Shown here piece after piece: positions 25,881-35,291 of a stretch of DNA of 64,000 bases (position 1 is its first letter; every line of letters begins with the position of its first letter). Origin of the DNA: Thermoplasmata archaeon (GTDB lineage Archaea > Thermoplasmatota > Thermoplasmata > Lutacidiplasmatales > UBA184); the NCBI GenBank assembly GCA_021816865.1, contig JAKAWX010000004.1, positions 62,001-126,000 of the forward strand, written 5' to 3'. Position numbers and translations under genes: made by a program. The notes under the pieces are model-generated. The model was not told the DNA's origin. It searched no databases and saw nothing but the letters and a program-made list of their open reading frames with translations.

Positions 25881-27218
25881 GTGCCCCCGGGACCTCTTTT
25901 TCCTCCGGCGGCCGACCGGGCGCTCGGTCTCGGCTTCTACCTTTCGACGACCCCGGGCGTCGGCGGCCGCACGAAGGCGACCGCCGACGCGTTCCGCGTC
26001 ACCGAGATCTCGAGTTACCCGCTGCCCGACCCGGACGGGGCGTACACGGTCCTTCGGGTCGCGAGCCGGGACTGGGAACAGCACGAGCTCGGGGCGGCGA
26101 TCGCCCGTCGGCTTCGTCTCGCCCCCCTCGCCGTCCAGTGGTCCGGCACGAAGGACCGACGCGCCGTCGCGGACCGGCTGCTCTCCTACCGTGGCCCCCT
26201 ACCCGAGGGGGCCCTCGGACTCCCGGGCGTCGAGCTTCTCGAGGCGTACCGCGCCCGGGACGGGCTCGTGCTCGGCCACCATTACGGCAACGCCTTTGAC
26301 ATCCGGGTGAGCGAGCTCGACCGCCCACCCGAGGCGGCCCTCGCCGCGTACCTCGCGACTCTCTCCGACCTGCGCGCGGCGGGTGGGTTCCCGAACTTCT
26401 TCGGTCCTCAGCGGTTCGGGGAGGTGCGGCCCGTGACGCACGAGGTCGGCCGCTGGGTCGTGGCCGGCGACCTCGCCCGCGCGGTCGAGACGTACCTCAC
26501 CGCACTGCCCGAGGGGCGAAGCGAATCGACGACCGGGGATGCGGCGCGGCGGGCGTACGCGGGCCACCACGACGCCGTCCGCGCCCTCGAGGAGTTCCCG
26601 GGCGAGTACCGTTTCGAGCGCACGCTCCTCGACCACCTGGCGCGAGGGCATCCCGCGGACCGGGCGTTCCGGGGCCTCTCGCGCGACCTGAGGCTCCTCT
26701 TCGTCCACGCGTTCCAGGCACTCCTCTTCAACCGGTGGCTGACGGACCGACGGGACGCGGGGCTCCCGTTGGACCGCCCGGTGTGCGGCGACCACGTGCT
26801 GCGCGTCGGCCGGGACGGAACGGTCCGTGGCCAGAACGCCGCACCGGTCGGGCCCGACAACGAGCGGGAGTGCGCCGACCTGGTCGCCCGGGGGGGCGCG
26901 TTCGTCGCCGGCCCGCTCGTCGGCTTCGAGACGCCGGTCGCCTCGGGGCCTGCGGGGGAGCTCCTTGAGCGGCTCCTTCGCGAAGAGCACGTCGAGCGGC
27001 GAATGTTCCGTCTCCCCTCGTCTCCGGAGGTCGCGAGCCGGGGCGCCTGGCGTCCCGCGCTCCTGCCCGTTCCCCCGACGGGGATCTCGGTCGACTCGGA
27101 GGGCGCGCGGTTCCGCTTCGCGCTTCCGAAGGGCTCGTACGCGACCGTCCTCCTGCGCGAGTTCCTGAAGTCCGGTGCGACGGCCGCGCCGGACGGCAGG
27201 TCGAGCCGAGGCTACTAA
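25881..27218 (+). CDS. truD: tRNA pseudouridine(13) synthase TruD
   Basis: 445 residues. Modifies U13 in the D loop of tRNAs. The catalytic Asp is in SGTKDRRAVADRLLS near residue 90; the family block GGFPNFFGPQRFG and the insertion domain that distinguishes TruD from other pseudouridine synthases are present, followed by RLLFVHAFQALLFNRWL. GTG at 25881 is preferred over the GTG at 25860, which lies within the promoter. Confidence 0.96.
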   Translation: MPPGPLFPPAADRALGLGFYLSTTPGVGGRTKATADAFRVTEISSYPLPDPDGAYTVLRVASRDWEQHELGAAIARRLRLAPLAVQWSGTKDRRAVADRLLSYRGPLPEGALGLPGVELLEAYRARDGLVLGHHYGNAFDIRVSELDRPPEAALAAYLATLSDLRAAGGFPNFFGPQRFGEVRPVTHEVGRWVVAGDLARAVETYLTALPEGRSESTTGDAARRAYAGHHDAVRALEEFPGEYRFERTLLDHLARGHPADRAFRGLSRDLRLLFVHAFQALLFNRWLTDRRDAGLPLDRPVCGDHVLRVGRDGTVRGQNAAPVGPDNERECADLVARGGAFVAGPLVGFETPVASGPAGELLERLLREEHVERRMFRLPSSPEVASRGAWRPALLPVPPTGISVDSEGARFRFALPKGSYATVLLREFLKSGATAAPDGRSSRGY

Positions 27219-27259
27219 TACCGGACGGCCGCGTGAACGCCCGCGCGCGCTCAGGTTCC

Positions 27260-28177
27260 ATGGCAACCGACTCTCCCCGGCCGTATCTCTATCCGACGCA
27301 GTCGGCCCCGGTCCGCCGGTCGGCCGAGGCGCTCGAAACGAGCTCCCGCGTCCCCACGGGGGTCCCGGACTTCGACTACTTCACGGGCGGAATCCCGTCC
27401 GGTTCGGTCGTCCTCCTCTTCGGGGAAGCGGGAGCCGGCCACCCCGAGTTCGCCCTCACGTCGGCGGCCCACCTGATGCTCCACCGGGACGATCCCGGGA
27501 GCTACCCGCTCCACCTCGGGAACTCCCGGGGACCATTCGTCTTTCCCGAGGGGGTCGCCTACGTCAGCACGAGTCGATCCGAAGAACAGGTGATCGGGGA
27601 GCTTCGCGCGGCGTTCCCGGGCCAGTACCCGGCCGTTCTCGGCCGCCACCTCTTGTTCCGCGACCTCTCGCCGGTCTACTTCTCCGACACCGTCGTCCCG
27701 AGCGCCTGGGCGTCCGTACCGAGCCCGATCCTCTCCCCGTCCCGGACGCCGTTCGCACCGACCGGCGGGCCGGTCCGGGCCGTCGCCGACACGGCGGAGG
27801 CCCACGGCCCGGGCAACCTCCTGGTCGTCGACTCGCTCACGGACCTCCTGGTGCGGCCCGGCCTCGACGTCGCGGAGATCCTCACGCTCCTCAAGGGCCT
27901 GCGGCGCCGGGCGAAGGAGTGGAACGGGCTCGTCTACCTCCTCCTCTCCGAGGGTGTCGCGCCGTCCCCCGTCGAACAGGCCGTCATCGATTCGGTCGAC
28001 GTCGTGCTGCATTTCGCCTGGATGACGAGCCCGAGCCGTTCCCACCGGCAGCGCTCGATGGTCATCGAAAAATCGATGCCGGTGCTCGCCCACCTGCCGG
28101 CCGAGTACCACGGCCGTTTCGTGATCCGCGTGAATTCGGCGAACGGGCTGGTGACGACGCAGTATGAGCGGGTCTGA
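27260..28177 (+). CDS. RecA-superfamily (KaiC-like) protein with a degenerate P-loop
   Basis: 305 residues. GVPDFDYFTGGIPSGSVVLL is the KaiC/RadA-like entry, but Walker A reads GEAGAGHP (55-62) with His in place of the Lys; Walker B (LLVVDSLTDLL) is kept. Nucleotide hydrolysis is therefore doubtful. It overlaps the next gene, a paralogue with an intact P-loop, by 14 nt, suggesting a heteromeric pair. ATG at 27260; a GTG at 27233 is possible. TATA-like ctactaata is at about 27213-27221. Confidence 0.75.
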   Translation: MATDSPRPYLYPTQSAPVRRSAEALETSSRVPTGVPDFDYFTGGIPSGSVVLLFGEAGAGHPEFALTSAAHLMLHRDDPGSYPLHLGNSRGPFVFPEGVAYVSTSRSEEQVIGELRAAFPGQYPAVLGRHLLFRDLSPVYFSDTVVPSAWASVPSPILSPSRTPFAPTGGPVRAVADTAEAHGPGNLLVVDSLTDLLVRPGLDVAEILTLLKGLRRRAKEWNGLVYLLLSEGVAPSPVEQAVIDSVDVVLHFAWMTSPSRSHRQRSMVIEKSMPVLAHLPAEYHGRFVIRVNSANGLVTTQYERV

Positions 28178-28889
28178 AACGGCGCGGCCCCGCGTGTCGA
28201 GCGGGGTCGCCGGCCTGGACGCCATGCTCGGCGGAGGGTTCCCGTCCGGTCACGTCGTCCTCGTCACGGGGCTACCGGGCACGGGCAAGACGTGCCTCGG
28301 CCTCCAGTTCCTGCTCGCCGGCGCGGCCCGCGGCGAGAAGGGTGTCTTCCTCTCGCTCGAGGAGGACGTGGATCCGCTCTTGGAGAGCGCGCGCCAGTTC
28401 GGCTGGCCGGTCGACGCCGCGCTCGCGGCCGGCACGTTCAAGGTCCTGCGCCTCGACCCGAAGGAGACCCGCCAGAGCCTCCACCGGATCCAGGGCGAGC
28501 TCGGCAAGGAGCTGAGCGGGCTCGGTGCCCAGCGGATCGTCCTCGACTCGGTCAGCCTGCTCAACATGCTCAGCGACGACGAACCCGGCCGCCGCGTGAC
28601 GTTGTTCGCGCTCGCGGCGGCGTGCCGAGCGGCCGGGGCGACGACCCTCCTCACGGCCGAGGCCGACCCCGCGCACCCCGATGTGAGCCGCGACGGGCTC
28701 TCCGAGTACGTCGCCGACGGGGTCCTCCTTCTCGGGTACCGGACGGGGGCGGACGGCCACCGCGTCGGCCTCGCGCTGCGCGTGCTCAAGATGCGTCGGA
28801 CCGCGCACGTCCGGACCGTGCAACCGTATCTCATCGGCCCGAGCGGCCTCGCGGTCGATGCGAAGGCGGTCGACTTCGGCGGCCCGTAG
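28164..28889 (+). CDS. KaiC-like RecA-superfamily ATPase
   Basis: 241 residues, one KaiC domain. SSGVAGLDAMLGGGFPSGHV opens the domain; Walker A GLPGTGKT (36-43) and Walker B (RIVLDSVSLLNML) are intact, as is the EE pair in SLEEDVDPLL. Such single-domain KaiC homologues are common in archaea and act in signalling, often near two-component or motility genes. Here it follows a paralogue with a broken P-loop. Confidence 0.85.
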   Translation: MSGSETARPRVSSGVAGLDAMLGGGFPSGHVVLVTGLPGTGKTCLGLQFLLAGAARGEKGVFLSLEEDVDPLLESARQFGWPVDAALAAGTFKVLRLDPKETRQSLHRIQGELGKELSGLGAQRIVLDSVSLLNMLSDDEPGRRVTLFALAAACRAAGATTLLTAEADPAHPDVSRDGLSEYVADGVLLLGYRTGADGHRVGLALRVLKMRRTAHVRTVQPYLIGPSGLAVDAKAVDFGGP

Positions 28890-28927
28890 GGTTGGCGCAC
28901 CGTGCCTCCGATTTGTAGCCCCGCCCC

Positions 28928-30121
28928 ATGGCGCTCCCGCTCCCGATGAGCCCCACCCCCGTGACGTCCCGGCGACGCCTTCCCGGCGCACCCCCCGAGG
29001 TGCCGCCCCCGGAACGCTGGGTCGCGTACGTCGACCTCGACGCGTTCTACGTCTCGTGCGAGCTCACGAGCCGGCCCGAGCTCGCGGGACGCCCCGTGAT
29101 CGTCGGTCCGCCGCCGACCGAGGGGCCCACCCGAGGGGTCGTCCTCTCGGCCAGCTACGAGGCCCGCAAGTTCGGGGTCCGCAGCGCGCTCCCGGTCGCC
29201 GCGGCCGCGCGCCTCTGCCCGGACGCGACCTGGATCCCCCCCGATTTCGCGAAGTACGAGCGCGTCAGCGAAGAGGTGCGGGCCGTGCTGCGGCGGTTCT
29301 CCACCACCGTGACCCCGTTCAGCATCGACGAGGCCGCGCTGGTCCTGGACGCCGCGGACGCCGACGCCGCCGGGGAGATCGCGCGGGAGATCCAGCGCAC
29401 GCTCGCGGCGGAGCTTCGCCTGCCCGCGTCGATCGGGGTCGCCACGACGCGGCTCGTGGCCAAGATCGCGACCGACCGCGCGAAGCCGGGCGGCGTGCGC
29501 GTCGTCCGACCCGAGGAGGTCGCGTCGTTCGTCGCACCCCTTCCCGTGCGCGCGGTCCCGGGCGTGGGACCGAAGACAGAGGAGTTGCTGAAGTCCCACC
29601 GGATCACGACGGTCGGGGAGCTCGCGTCCCGCAGCCCCGCGGAGCTCGCGCGCTCGTTCGGCGCGCTCGGACGCGAGCTGGTCGCGCTCGCCCGGGGCCG
29701 GCCGATCGAGTCCTCCGACGGCCCGGCGGCCCCGCGCGTCCGTTCGACCGACCACACGTTCGCCGCGGACGTCGACCGCTGGGAGGACGTCGAGCCGGCC
29801 GTGCGGGCGCTCGCGGGCTCCCTCGGCGCGGCGCTCGAACGCGAGGGCCTGCGCTACGGCGTCGCGGGGGTCTCGCTCCGATGGTCCGACTTCACTCGAT
29901 CCCAGCACGGCCGCGCGCTCTCGGCGGCGCAGGAGGGGTCGGGCGCGCTCGAGGCCGCGGCGGTGCGCCTCGCGCGCGAGCTCTGGACGCTCGAGCGGCA
30001 GGGCCGCCGCCGGCCCGTCCGCACGGTTTCGGTGAGGGTCGAGCGGCTCAGCGAGCGGGCGGGGCGTCAGGCCCGGCTCGACGAGTACCCCACCCGTGCC
30101 CCAGCGGCCGAGGATAAGTAG
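28928..30121 (+). CDS. dinB: DNA polymerase IV (Y-family translesion polymerase)
   Basis: 397 residues. Error-prone lesion-bypass polymerase. Palm motifs: YVDLDAFYVSCE with Asp36, and FSIDEA with Asp134-Glu135, the metal-binding acidic residues; then thumb (VPGVGPKTEELLKSHRITTV) and little-finger domains. QARLDEY near the C terminus may be a PCNA-interacting PIP box. ATG at 28928; a TATA-like stretch precedes it weakly. Confidence 0.95.
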   Translation: MALPLPMSPTPVTSRRRLPGAPPEVPPPERWVAYVDLDAFYVSCELTSRPELAGRPVIVGPPPTEGPTRGVVLSASYEARKFGVRSALPVAAAARLCPDATWIPPDFAKYERVSEEVRAVLRRFSTTVTPFSIDEAALVLDAADADAAGEIAREIQRTLAAELRLPASIGVATTRLVAKIATDRAKPGGVRVVRPEEVASFVAPLPVRAVPGVGPKTEELLKSHRITTVGELASRSPAELARSFGALGRELVALARGRPIESSDGPAAPRVRSTDHTFAADVDRWEDVEPAVRALAGSLGAALEREGLRYGVAGVSLRWSDFTRSQHGRALSAAQEGSGALEAAAVRLARELWTLERQGRRRPVRTVSVRVERLSERAGRQARLDEYPTRAPAAEDK

Positions 30122-30165
30122 GGGAAGCCGGTCGGTACGCGAGACGGCACGGGAGGAAACGGTCG

Positions 30166-31452
30166 TTGGAGACGAGCGAGGCGTCGATCGACCGCGAGGT
30201 CGAGCGGTTGCTCGAGGTCCGTCCGGCGACCGGGATCCCCACGCCGGCGTACGGCGGACGGTCCCTGCCGAACGTCGCGAGCTCCGCGGTGCGGGCGCTC
30301 GGCCGGGAGCCGGCCCCCGGGGTCCCGCTCCTTCCGCCCCTCGCCGGCGACCTCGACCCGCTCGAGGGACGACGCGCGGAGGGCCCGGTGGTGGTGCTCC
30401 TGGTCGACGGCCTCGGTTTCGAGCCGCTCCGTCGCGGCCCGGCCGACGACGGGGTGCCGGTCGCCTGGCGCGATCGACTGCGCCCGATCACGGGCGTCTT
30501 CCCTACGACGACGACCGTCGCGCTCACGAGCCTCTCGTCGGCCGAACCGCCCGGCCGCCACGGGGTCGTCGGGCACCGAATGTACCTCCCCGCGTTCGGG
30601 ACCGTCGCCGAGATCCTACGGATGTCGCCGCTCGGCGTGCCCGCGGCCGACACGCTCGCCGGACCGGAGTGGTCGCCCGCCTCGATCTCGGGGGTCCCGA
30701 CGATCTTCCGCCGGGGCATCGAGGGGACGGTGCTCTCGCGCGACAAGTTCGCGGGCAGCGCGTTCACCCGAATGTTGTACGACGGGGCCGACTACGTCGG
30801 CTACAGCACGGCCGCCGATTTCGCCCATCGGCTCGCCGAGCTTCTTCGACGGGCCGCACCGCCCGCGCTGATCTTCGCCTACTGGGACGAGCTCGACACG
30901 GTGCAGCACCTGCGCGGGCCGAAGCCCGAGTTCACGACCTTCGAGGCGGCGCAGGTCGCGCACATCCTCGCGGCGGCCCGGCGGGGGCTCGACGCCGAGC
31001 GCGCGCGCCGAACGACGGTCCTGCTGACGAGCGACCACGGACAGGTCCCAACGGACCGGACGCACGAGATCGCGATCGACGCGATGCCCGAGGTCGCGAC
31101 CCTCCTGGCTCGGCCTCCGACCGGCGACCGTCGCGCCGGGTTCTTCTCCGCCCGACGCGGCGAGGTCGAGCGGCTGCGGACCGCGCTCGCCGAGCGTTTG
31201 CCACCGGGCCACCGCATCCTGCCCGTCCGCTCGGCGGTCGACGCCGGACTCTTCGGGCCCCCTCCGTTCCATCCCGAGCTCGTCGAGCGCCTAGGGGACT
31301 TCGTCGTGCTCGTGCCGAGCCCCGCCTCGATCACCTACCGGGTTCCGGGGGCGTCCGTACGGGCGCACGCCTCGCTCGGGGTCCACGGCGGGATCGAACC
31401 GGCCGAGTTCGTCGTCCCGCTGGTGGCGGGCCGCCTCATCGACCTCGCGTAG
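30166..31452 (+). CDS. Alkaline-phosphatase superfamily phosphodiesterase/nucleotide pyrophosphatase
   Basis: 428 residues. Metal ligands of the superfamily appear in order: Asp in VVLLVDGLGFE, Thr in FPTTTTVALTSLSS, Asp and His in YWDELDTVQH, the TSDHGQVP motif, and a His in LGVHGG at the end. Cytoplasmic, no signal peptide. Substrate is not deducible; sulfatase and phosphoglycerate-mutase relatives share the fold. TTG at 30166 is supported by a Shine-Dalgarno gggaggaa (30151-30158), with a TATA-like gataagta at about 30113-30120 overlapping the dinB stop. Confidence 0.85.
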   Translation: METSEASIDREVERLLEVRPATGIPTPAYGGRSLPNVASSAVRALGREPAPGVPLLPPLAGDLDPLEGRRAEGPVVVLLVDGLGFEPLRRGPADDGVPVAWRDRLRPITGVFPTTTTVALTSLSSAEPPGRHGVVGHRMYLPAFGTVAEILRMSPLGVPAADTLAGPEWSPASISGVPTIFRRGIEGTVLSRDKFAGSAFTRMLYDGADYVGYSTAADFAHRLAELLRRAAPPALIFAYWDELDTVQHLRGPKPEFTTFEAAQVAHILAAARRGLDAERARRTTVLLTSDHGQVPTDRTHEIAIDAMPEVATLLARPPTGDRRAGFFSARRGEVERLRTALAERLPPGHRILPVRSAVDAGLFGPPPFHPELVERLGDFVVLVPSPASITYRVPGASVRAHASLGVHGGIEPAEFVVPLVAGRLIDLA

Positions 31453-31501
31453 AGGCCGCCGAGCGGCCTTAAGCGAGGGGACGTATGCGGCGGCATAGCC
31501 C

Positions 31502-32539
31502 GTGTCGGAGTTTCGCCGGGACCCCATCACCGGGCGGTGGACCCTCATCGCCGAGAACCGGTCGGCCCGGCCGAACGAGTACGGGGCGGCCGCCCCGTCG
31601 TCACCGTCGAACTGCCCGTTCTGCGCGGGCCACGAATCGTGGACCCCTTCCGAGGTCGCCGCGTACGGGCCCCCCGGCCGGGCGCCGAACGGCCCCGGCT
31701 GGACCGTCCGCACGATCCCGAACAAGTTCCCGACCGTCGCGCCCGACGTCGGCACTCCGCACGACGGGGTCGCGGACCCCGGGGTCGCCCGCCGGCCCGG
31801 GTTCGGCTACCACGAGGTCGTGGTCGAGAGCCCCGCGCACGCCCCCCTCTTCCCGTTCCTCGGGGGAGACCGGGCGCACGAGGTCCTGACGATGGTCCGC
31901 GCGCGGCTCCGGGTTCTCTCCTCGAGGGCCGGGGTCGCGTCGCTGGTCGCGTTCGAGAACTCGGGCCCCGAATCGGGCGGAACCCTCTTCCACCCTCACG
32001 CGCAGATCGTCGCGCTGGCCGAGGTTCCGCCCCGGCTCGCGGAGGAGGCCGAAGCGGCGGCCCGCGTCGCGCGCGCGACGGGCGGCAACTGCCTCTTCGA
32101 GACGGTCCTCGACGACGAGCGTCGGGCCGCGACCCGCGTCATCGCCGACACGGCCGAGCTCACGGCGTACGCCCCGTTCGCCTCGGAGCATCCGTACGAG
32201 GTCCGGCTCGTACCCCGCCGCCACTCGGGGTCGCTCGCCGAGGCCACCGACGCCGAGCTCGGGGGCGTCGCGGGGCTTCTCCCCGGGGTCCTCCGAGCCC
32301 TCCTAGCGATCGTTCCCGACGCGTCGTACAACTTCGTCACGAGGTCGTTCGCGAGCGGCCGCCCGGAGTCGGCGACGTACCATTGGCACGTCGATGTCCT
32401 CCCGCGCCTCGTCCGACCGGACGGCTTTGAGGTGGGCGTCGGGATCGCGGTGAACCCTGTCTCGCCCGAGGCCGCCGCGGAGGAGATCCGGTCGGCCCTC
32501 GCGGCGGGCGCCGACGGGCCCGCCCGCCCGAAAACCTAA
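31502..32539 (+). CDS. galT: Galactose-1-phosphate uridylyltransferase
   Basis: 345 residues. Swaps UMP between UDP-glucose and galactose 1-phosphate in the Leloir pathway. Catalytic HPH triad is His164 and His166 in FHPHAQIV, and NCPFCAGH near residue 38 is part of the zinc site. GTG at 31502 with a TATA-like cttaagc (about 31466-31473) upstream. A relaxed HIT-family substrate, such as ADP-sugar, is possible. Confidence 0.94.
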   Translation: MSEFRRDPITGRWTLIAENRSARPNEYGAAAPSSPSNCPFCAGHESWTPSEVAAYGPPGRAPNGPGWTVRTIPNKFPTVAPDVGTPHDGVADPGVARRPGFGYHEVVVESPAHAPLFPFLGGDRAHEVLTMVRARLRVLSSRAGVASLVAFENSGPESGGTLFHPHAQIVALAEVPPRLAEEAEAAARVARATGGNCLFETVLDDERRAATRVIADTAELTAYAPFASEHPYEVRLVPRRHSGSLAEATDAELGGVAGLLPGVLRALLAIVPDASYNFVTRSFASGRPESATYHWHVDVLPRLVRPDGFEVGVGIAVNPVSPEAAAEEIRSALAAGADGPARPKT

Positions 32540-32563
32540 GGGCCCTCGGCCGCTCGGCTCCGC

Positions 32564-34324
32564 GTGGAGCCGCTGCGCGAGCCGATCGTCTCCCTCCTGG
32601 GGCACGTCGACCACGGAAAGACGACGCTCCTCGATCGGATCGCCGGGAGCGTCCGGGCGTCGAAGGAGGCCGGCGGGATCACGCAGCACATCGGGGCGAT
32701 CGAGGTCCCGGGGCCGACCGTGCGCCGGCTCTGCGAGGGGATCCTGCGCACCGACCAGCTGGCCGTCCGGGGGCTGCTGTTCATCGATACTCCCGGGCAC
32801 CGGTCGTTCGAGACGCTGCGGCGCCGGGGCGGCGCGCTCGCGGACATCGCGATCCTCGTGGTCGACGTCCGCGAGGGGGTCATGCCCCAGACGAAGGAAT
32901 CGATCGAGATCCTTCGGCACGAGAAGACGCCGTTCGCGATCGCGCTCACCAAGATCGACCTCCTCTCGGGCTGGCGGAAGCCGACCGGGCCGACGCCACT
33001 CGCGGACCAGGTCGCGCGGGGGACGGTCGATTTCCAGAAGGCGCTCGACCAGCGCCTCTACGCGGTCGCCGAGGAGGTCGTCCAGCTCGGGTTCAGCGCC
33101 GACCGGTACGACCGCGTGAGCGACTTCACCCGGAACGTCGGGATCGTCCCCGTGAGCGCGAAAAGCGGGGCCGGCGTCCCCGAGCTGATCGCCCTCCTGG
33201 TGGGGCTCTCGCAGCGGTTCCTGAAGCACGAGCTCGCCCTCTCGGGCGACGGCGGCGAGGCGACGATCCTCGAGCGCAGCGACCAGAAGGGGGTCGGGCC
33301 GGTCGGCAGCGTGATCGTCTACCGCGGGCGCCTCGCCGTCGGGAACGAGATCGTCGTCACGGGACGGACCGACCCGTTCGTTACCCACGTTCGCGGGATC
33401 TACCGGCCCCTTCCGGCGAAGACCGCGAGCTCGAAGCACGTCCGGCTCGAGTCGGTCGATGGGGTCGAGGCGGCGGCGGGGGTCTACCTCGCCGCCCCCG
33501 GGATCGAGGACGCGATGCCCGGCGGGCTCCTCAAGGTCGTCGCCTCGCCCGAGGAACGGGACGCCGTGCGCTTCGAGCTCGCGCGGGAGAGCCAACCGGT
33601 CGCCGAGGTCGCGCTGAGCGGCGTCGGGATCTTCGCCGATACGCTGGGAGGCCTCGAGGCGCTCGCGTTCGAGTGCCGGGAGAAAGGGATACCGGTCCAC
33701 GAGGCGGCCGTCGGGCCCGTCGGTCGCGCCACGATCCTCCGGATCGCGATGGTCAAGGACCCGACGCATCGGGCGGTGCTCGCGTTCAACGTCCCGGTCC
33801 TCCCCGATGCGCAGCCCGAGGGAGAGAGCGGGCCGGTCCGGGTCTTTCGCTCCGACGTCATGTACCGGGCGATCGAGGAGTACCTTGGGTGGAGGGCCGG
33901 GCGGCAGAAGGAGCTCCTCGTACGCGAGCGACTCGACCTCGTGCATCCGGCGAAGCTCGAGGTGATGCGCGGGTACGTTTTCCGGGCCTCGAAGCCCGCG
34001 ATCGTGGGCATCAAGGTCCTCGGCGGCACGTTGCGTCCGGGGGTGCGCCTGATCCACCCCGACGGGACGGAGGTCGGCGTCTTGAAGAGCCTCCAGCGGG
34101 AGAACGAGAGCGTCCCCGAGGCCGAAGAGTCGAGCGAGCTCGCGGCGTCGATCGACGGCGCGGTCGTCGGCCGCAACCTCAAGGAAGGCGACCAGCTGCT
34201 CGTCAGCCTTCCCGAGTCGGTCGCTCGGACACTGAAGAGCCGGACCCTCTCCGCCCGCGAGAGCGAGATCCTCGAGGAGGTCGTTCGTATCCACCGGGCG
34301 ACCCATCCGTTCTGGGGCCAGTGA
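32564..34324 (+). CDS. infB: Translation initiation factor aIF5B/IF-2
   Basis: 586 residues, the short archaeal form without the long N-terminal extension. GTPase that joins ribosomal subunits at initiation. G1 GHVDHGKTT (13-21), G2 GGITQHIG, G3 DTPGH, G4 TKID (an N-to-T change of the usual NKID), G5 SAKSG. The C-terminal domain ends TLSARESEILEEVVRIHR. GTG at 32564; a TATA-like acctaagg (32534-32541) overlaps the galT stop codon, 27 nt upstream. Confidence 0.95.
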   Translation: MEPLREPIVSLLGHVDHGKTTLLDRIAGSVRASKEAGGITQHIGAIEVPGPTVRRLCEGILRTDQLAVRGLLFIDTPGHRSFETLRRRGGALADIAILVVDVREGVMPQTKESIEILRHEKTPFAIALTKIDLLSGWRKPTGPTPLADQVARGTVDFQKALDQRLYAVAEEVVQLGFSADRYDRVSDFTRNVGIVPVSAKSGAGVPELIALLVGLSQRFLKHELALSGDGGEATILERSDQKGVGPVGSVIVYRGRLAVGNEIVVTGRTDPFVTHVRGIYRPLPAKTASSKHVRLESVDGVEAAAGVYLAAPGIEDAMPGGLLKVVASPEERDAVRFELARESQPVAEVALSGVGIFADTLGGLEALAFECREKGIPVHEAAVGPVGRATILRIAMVKDPTHRAVLAFNVPVLPDAQPEGESGPVRVFRSDVMYRAIEEYLGWRAGRQKELLVRERLDLVHPAKLEVMRGYVFRASKPAIVGIKVLGGTLRPGVRLIHPDGTEVGVLKSLQRENESVPEAEESSELAASIDGAVVGRNLKEGDQLLVSLPESVARTLKSRTLSARESEILEEVVRIHRATHPFWGQ

Positions 34325-34354
34325 GGCGCCCCACCGAACGCGCCGTGCCCGCGC

Positions 34355-34987
34355 CTAGAGCGTGCGGGAGCCGCGCCCGTCCGGACGGTTCTCGTCCCCC
34401 AGCTCCGCGAACTCCGGCTCGAGGGGGTTCCCCTCGGCCGGCGGCGGTCGGTAGACCCCCGACCCGAGGAACAGCCCGAGGAAGACCGCGATCGCCCCGA
34501 TCCCGACGAGGACCAGCCCCCCGACCGAGATGAGCGCCCACGCCGGGATCGCCTGGCTGGGGGTCGGGACCTGGTAGGTCTCCGTGAGCACACCGGTGAA
34601 CGACTGCGGCGTGGACGCGGAGTTGGTGACGGAGAGCAAGTAGCTGGCGCGAATGTTCCCACTGTAGGCCCAGGCGCCGCTCACGTTCGCGGCCCAGCCC
34701 GTGATGGCCGTCCCCGAGCAGGTCCCCCCGCCGACCGGACAGCTGGCGGTGTTCCACAGCGACACGGCCACGGTCGTCGAGGCGGACCAGGAGAGCGAGA
34801 GGTGCCCCGACGTCGCCACCGCTTCGGCGATGACCCAGCTGCGCGTGGTGCCGGGCCCGAGGTCCGTGATCGCGACCGAGGCGGTCCGAACGTTCGTCGG
34901 GACCGGCGGAAGGTAGAACAGCGAGACCAACAGGCCGGCACCGACCACGGCGATGACGATACCCGCGGCGAAGAGACCCGTTCGCAC
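34355..34987 (-). CDS. Membrane-anchored protein with an extracellular beta domain (hypothetical)
   Basis: 210 residues. N-terminal transmembrane helix (VRTGLFAAGIVIAVVGAGLL), an extracellular Ser/Thr-rich beta domain with a likely disulfide (CPVGGGTC), a second membrane helix near residue 155 (IPAWALISVGGLVLVGIGAI) and a short acidic/basic cytoplasmic tail. Not recognised. GTG at 34987; TATA-like TATTTCCC (about 35012-35019, minus strand) is 27-30 nt upstream. Confidence 0.7.
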   Translation of the reverse strand: MRTGLFAAGIVIAVVGAGLLVSLFYLPPVPTNVRTASVAITDLGPGTTRSWVIAEAVATSGHLSLSWSASTTVAVSLWNTASCPVGGGTCSGTAITGWAANVSGAWAYSGNIRASYLLSVTNSASTPQSFTGVLTETYQVPTPSQAIPAWALISVGGLVLVGIGAIAVFLGLFLGSGVYRPPPAEGNPLEPEFAELGDENRPDGRGSRTL

Positions 34988-35291
34988 GAGCGTACAATAG
35001 GGAGGACTCGGGAAATAGCCTTCCCCGGCAGCGGCACGTTCTCGGGTCGCCCCGTCGTTCCCGGCGCGTGCCTGCGATTCTCGAGCGGGATGCCGAACAC
35101 GGCACCGGGGCTGGGTCGATCGCCCCGCCGCCCGGCGCGCCGCAAAAGGGCGCGATACCGAACCGGAAGGGAGGCCGAAAGGAACCATTCTCCGGTGGTC
35201 TCGTGCTCCGGGGCGGGCGCTCGGAACGCCGGTGGAATGCGGCTCGCAAGGTAAAATGAGTAAATACCCTACGGCCGTAGGTCCTCCGACC
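34988..35291. other. Intergenic region between the membrane-protein gene and tfb
   Basis: 304 bases. It holds two divergent promoter elements, a TATA-like element near 35012-35019 for the minus-strand gene and the tfb promoter with palindrome at 35258-35281. No gene is seen. Confidence 0.5.
35258..35281 (+). promoter_or_regulatory. tfb promoter with perfect palindrome
   Basis: gtaaatac (35259-35266) is TATA-like and 28 nt before the GTG at 35292. Immediately downstream, 35268-35281 reads cctacggccgtagg, a perfect 14-bp palindrome covering the expected start-proximal region. A repressor or autoregulatory operator is inferred. Confidence 0.45.
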
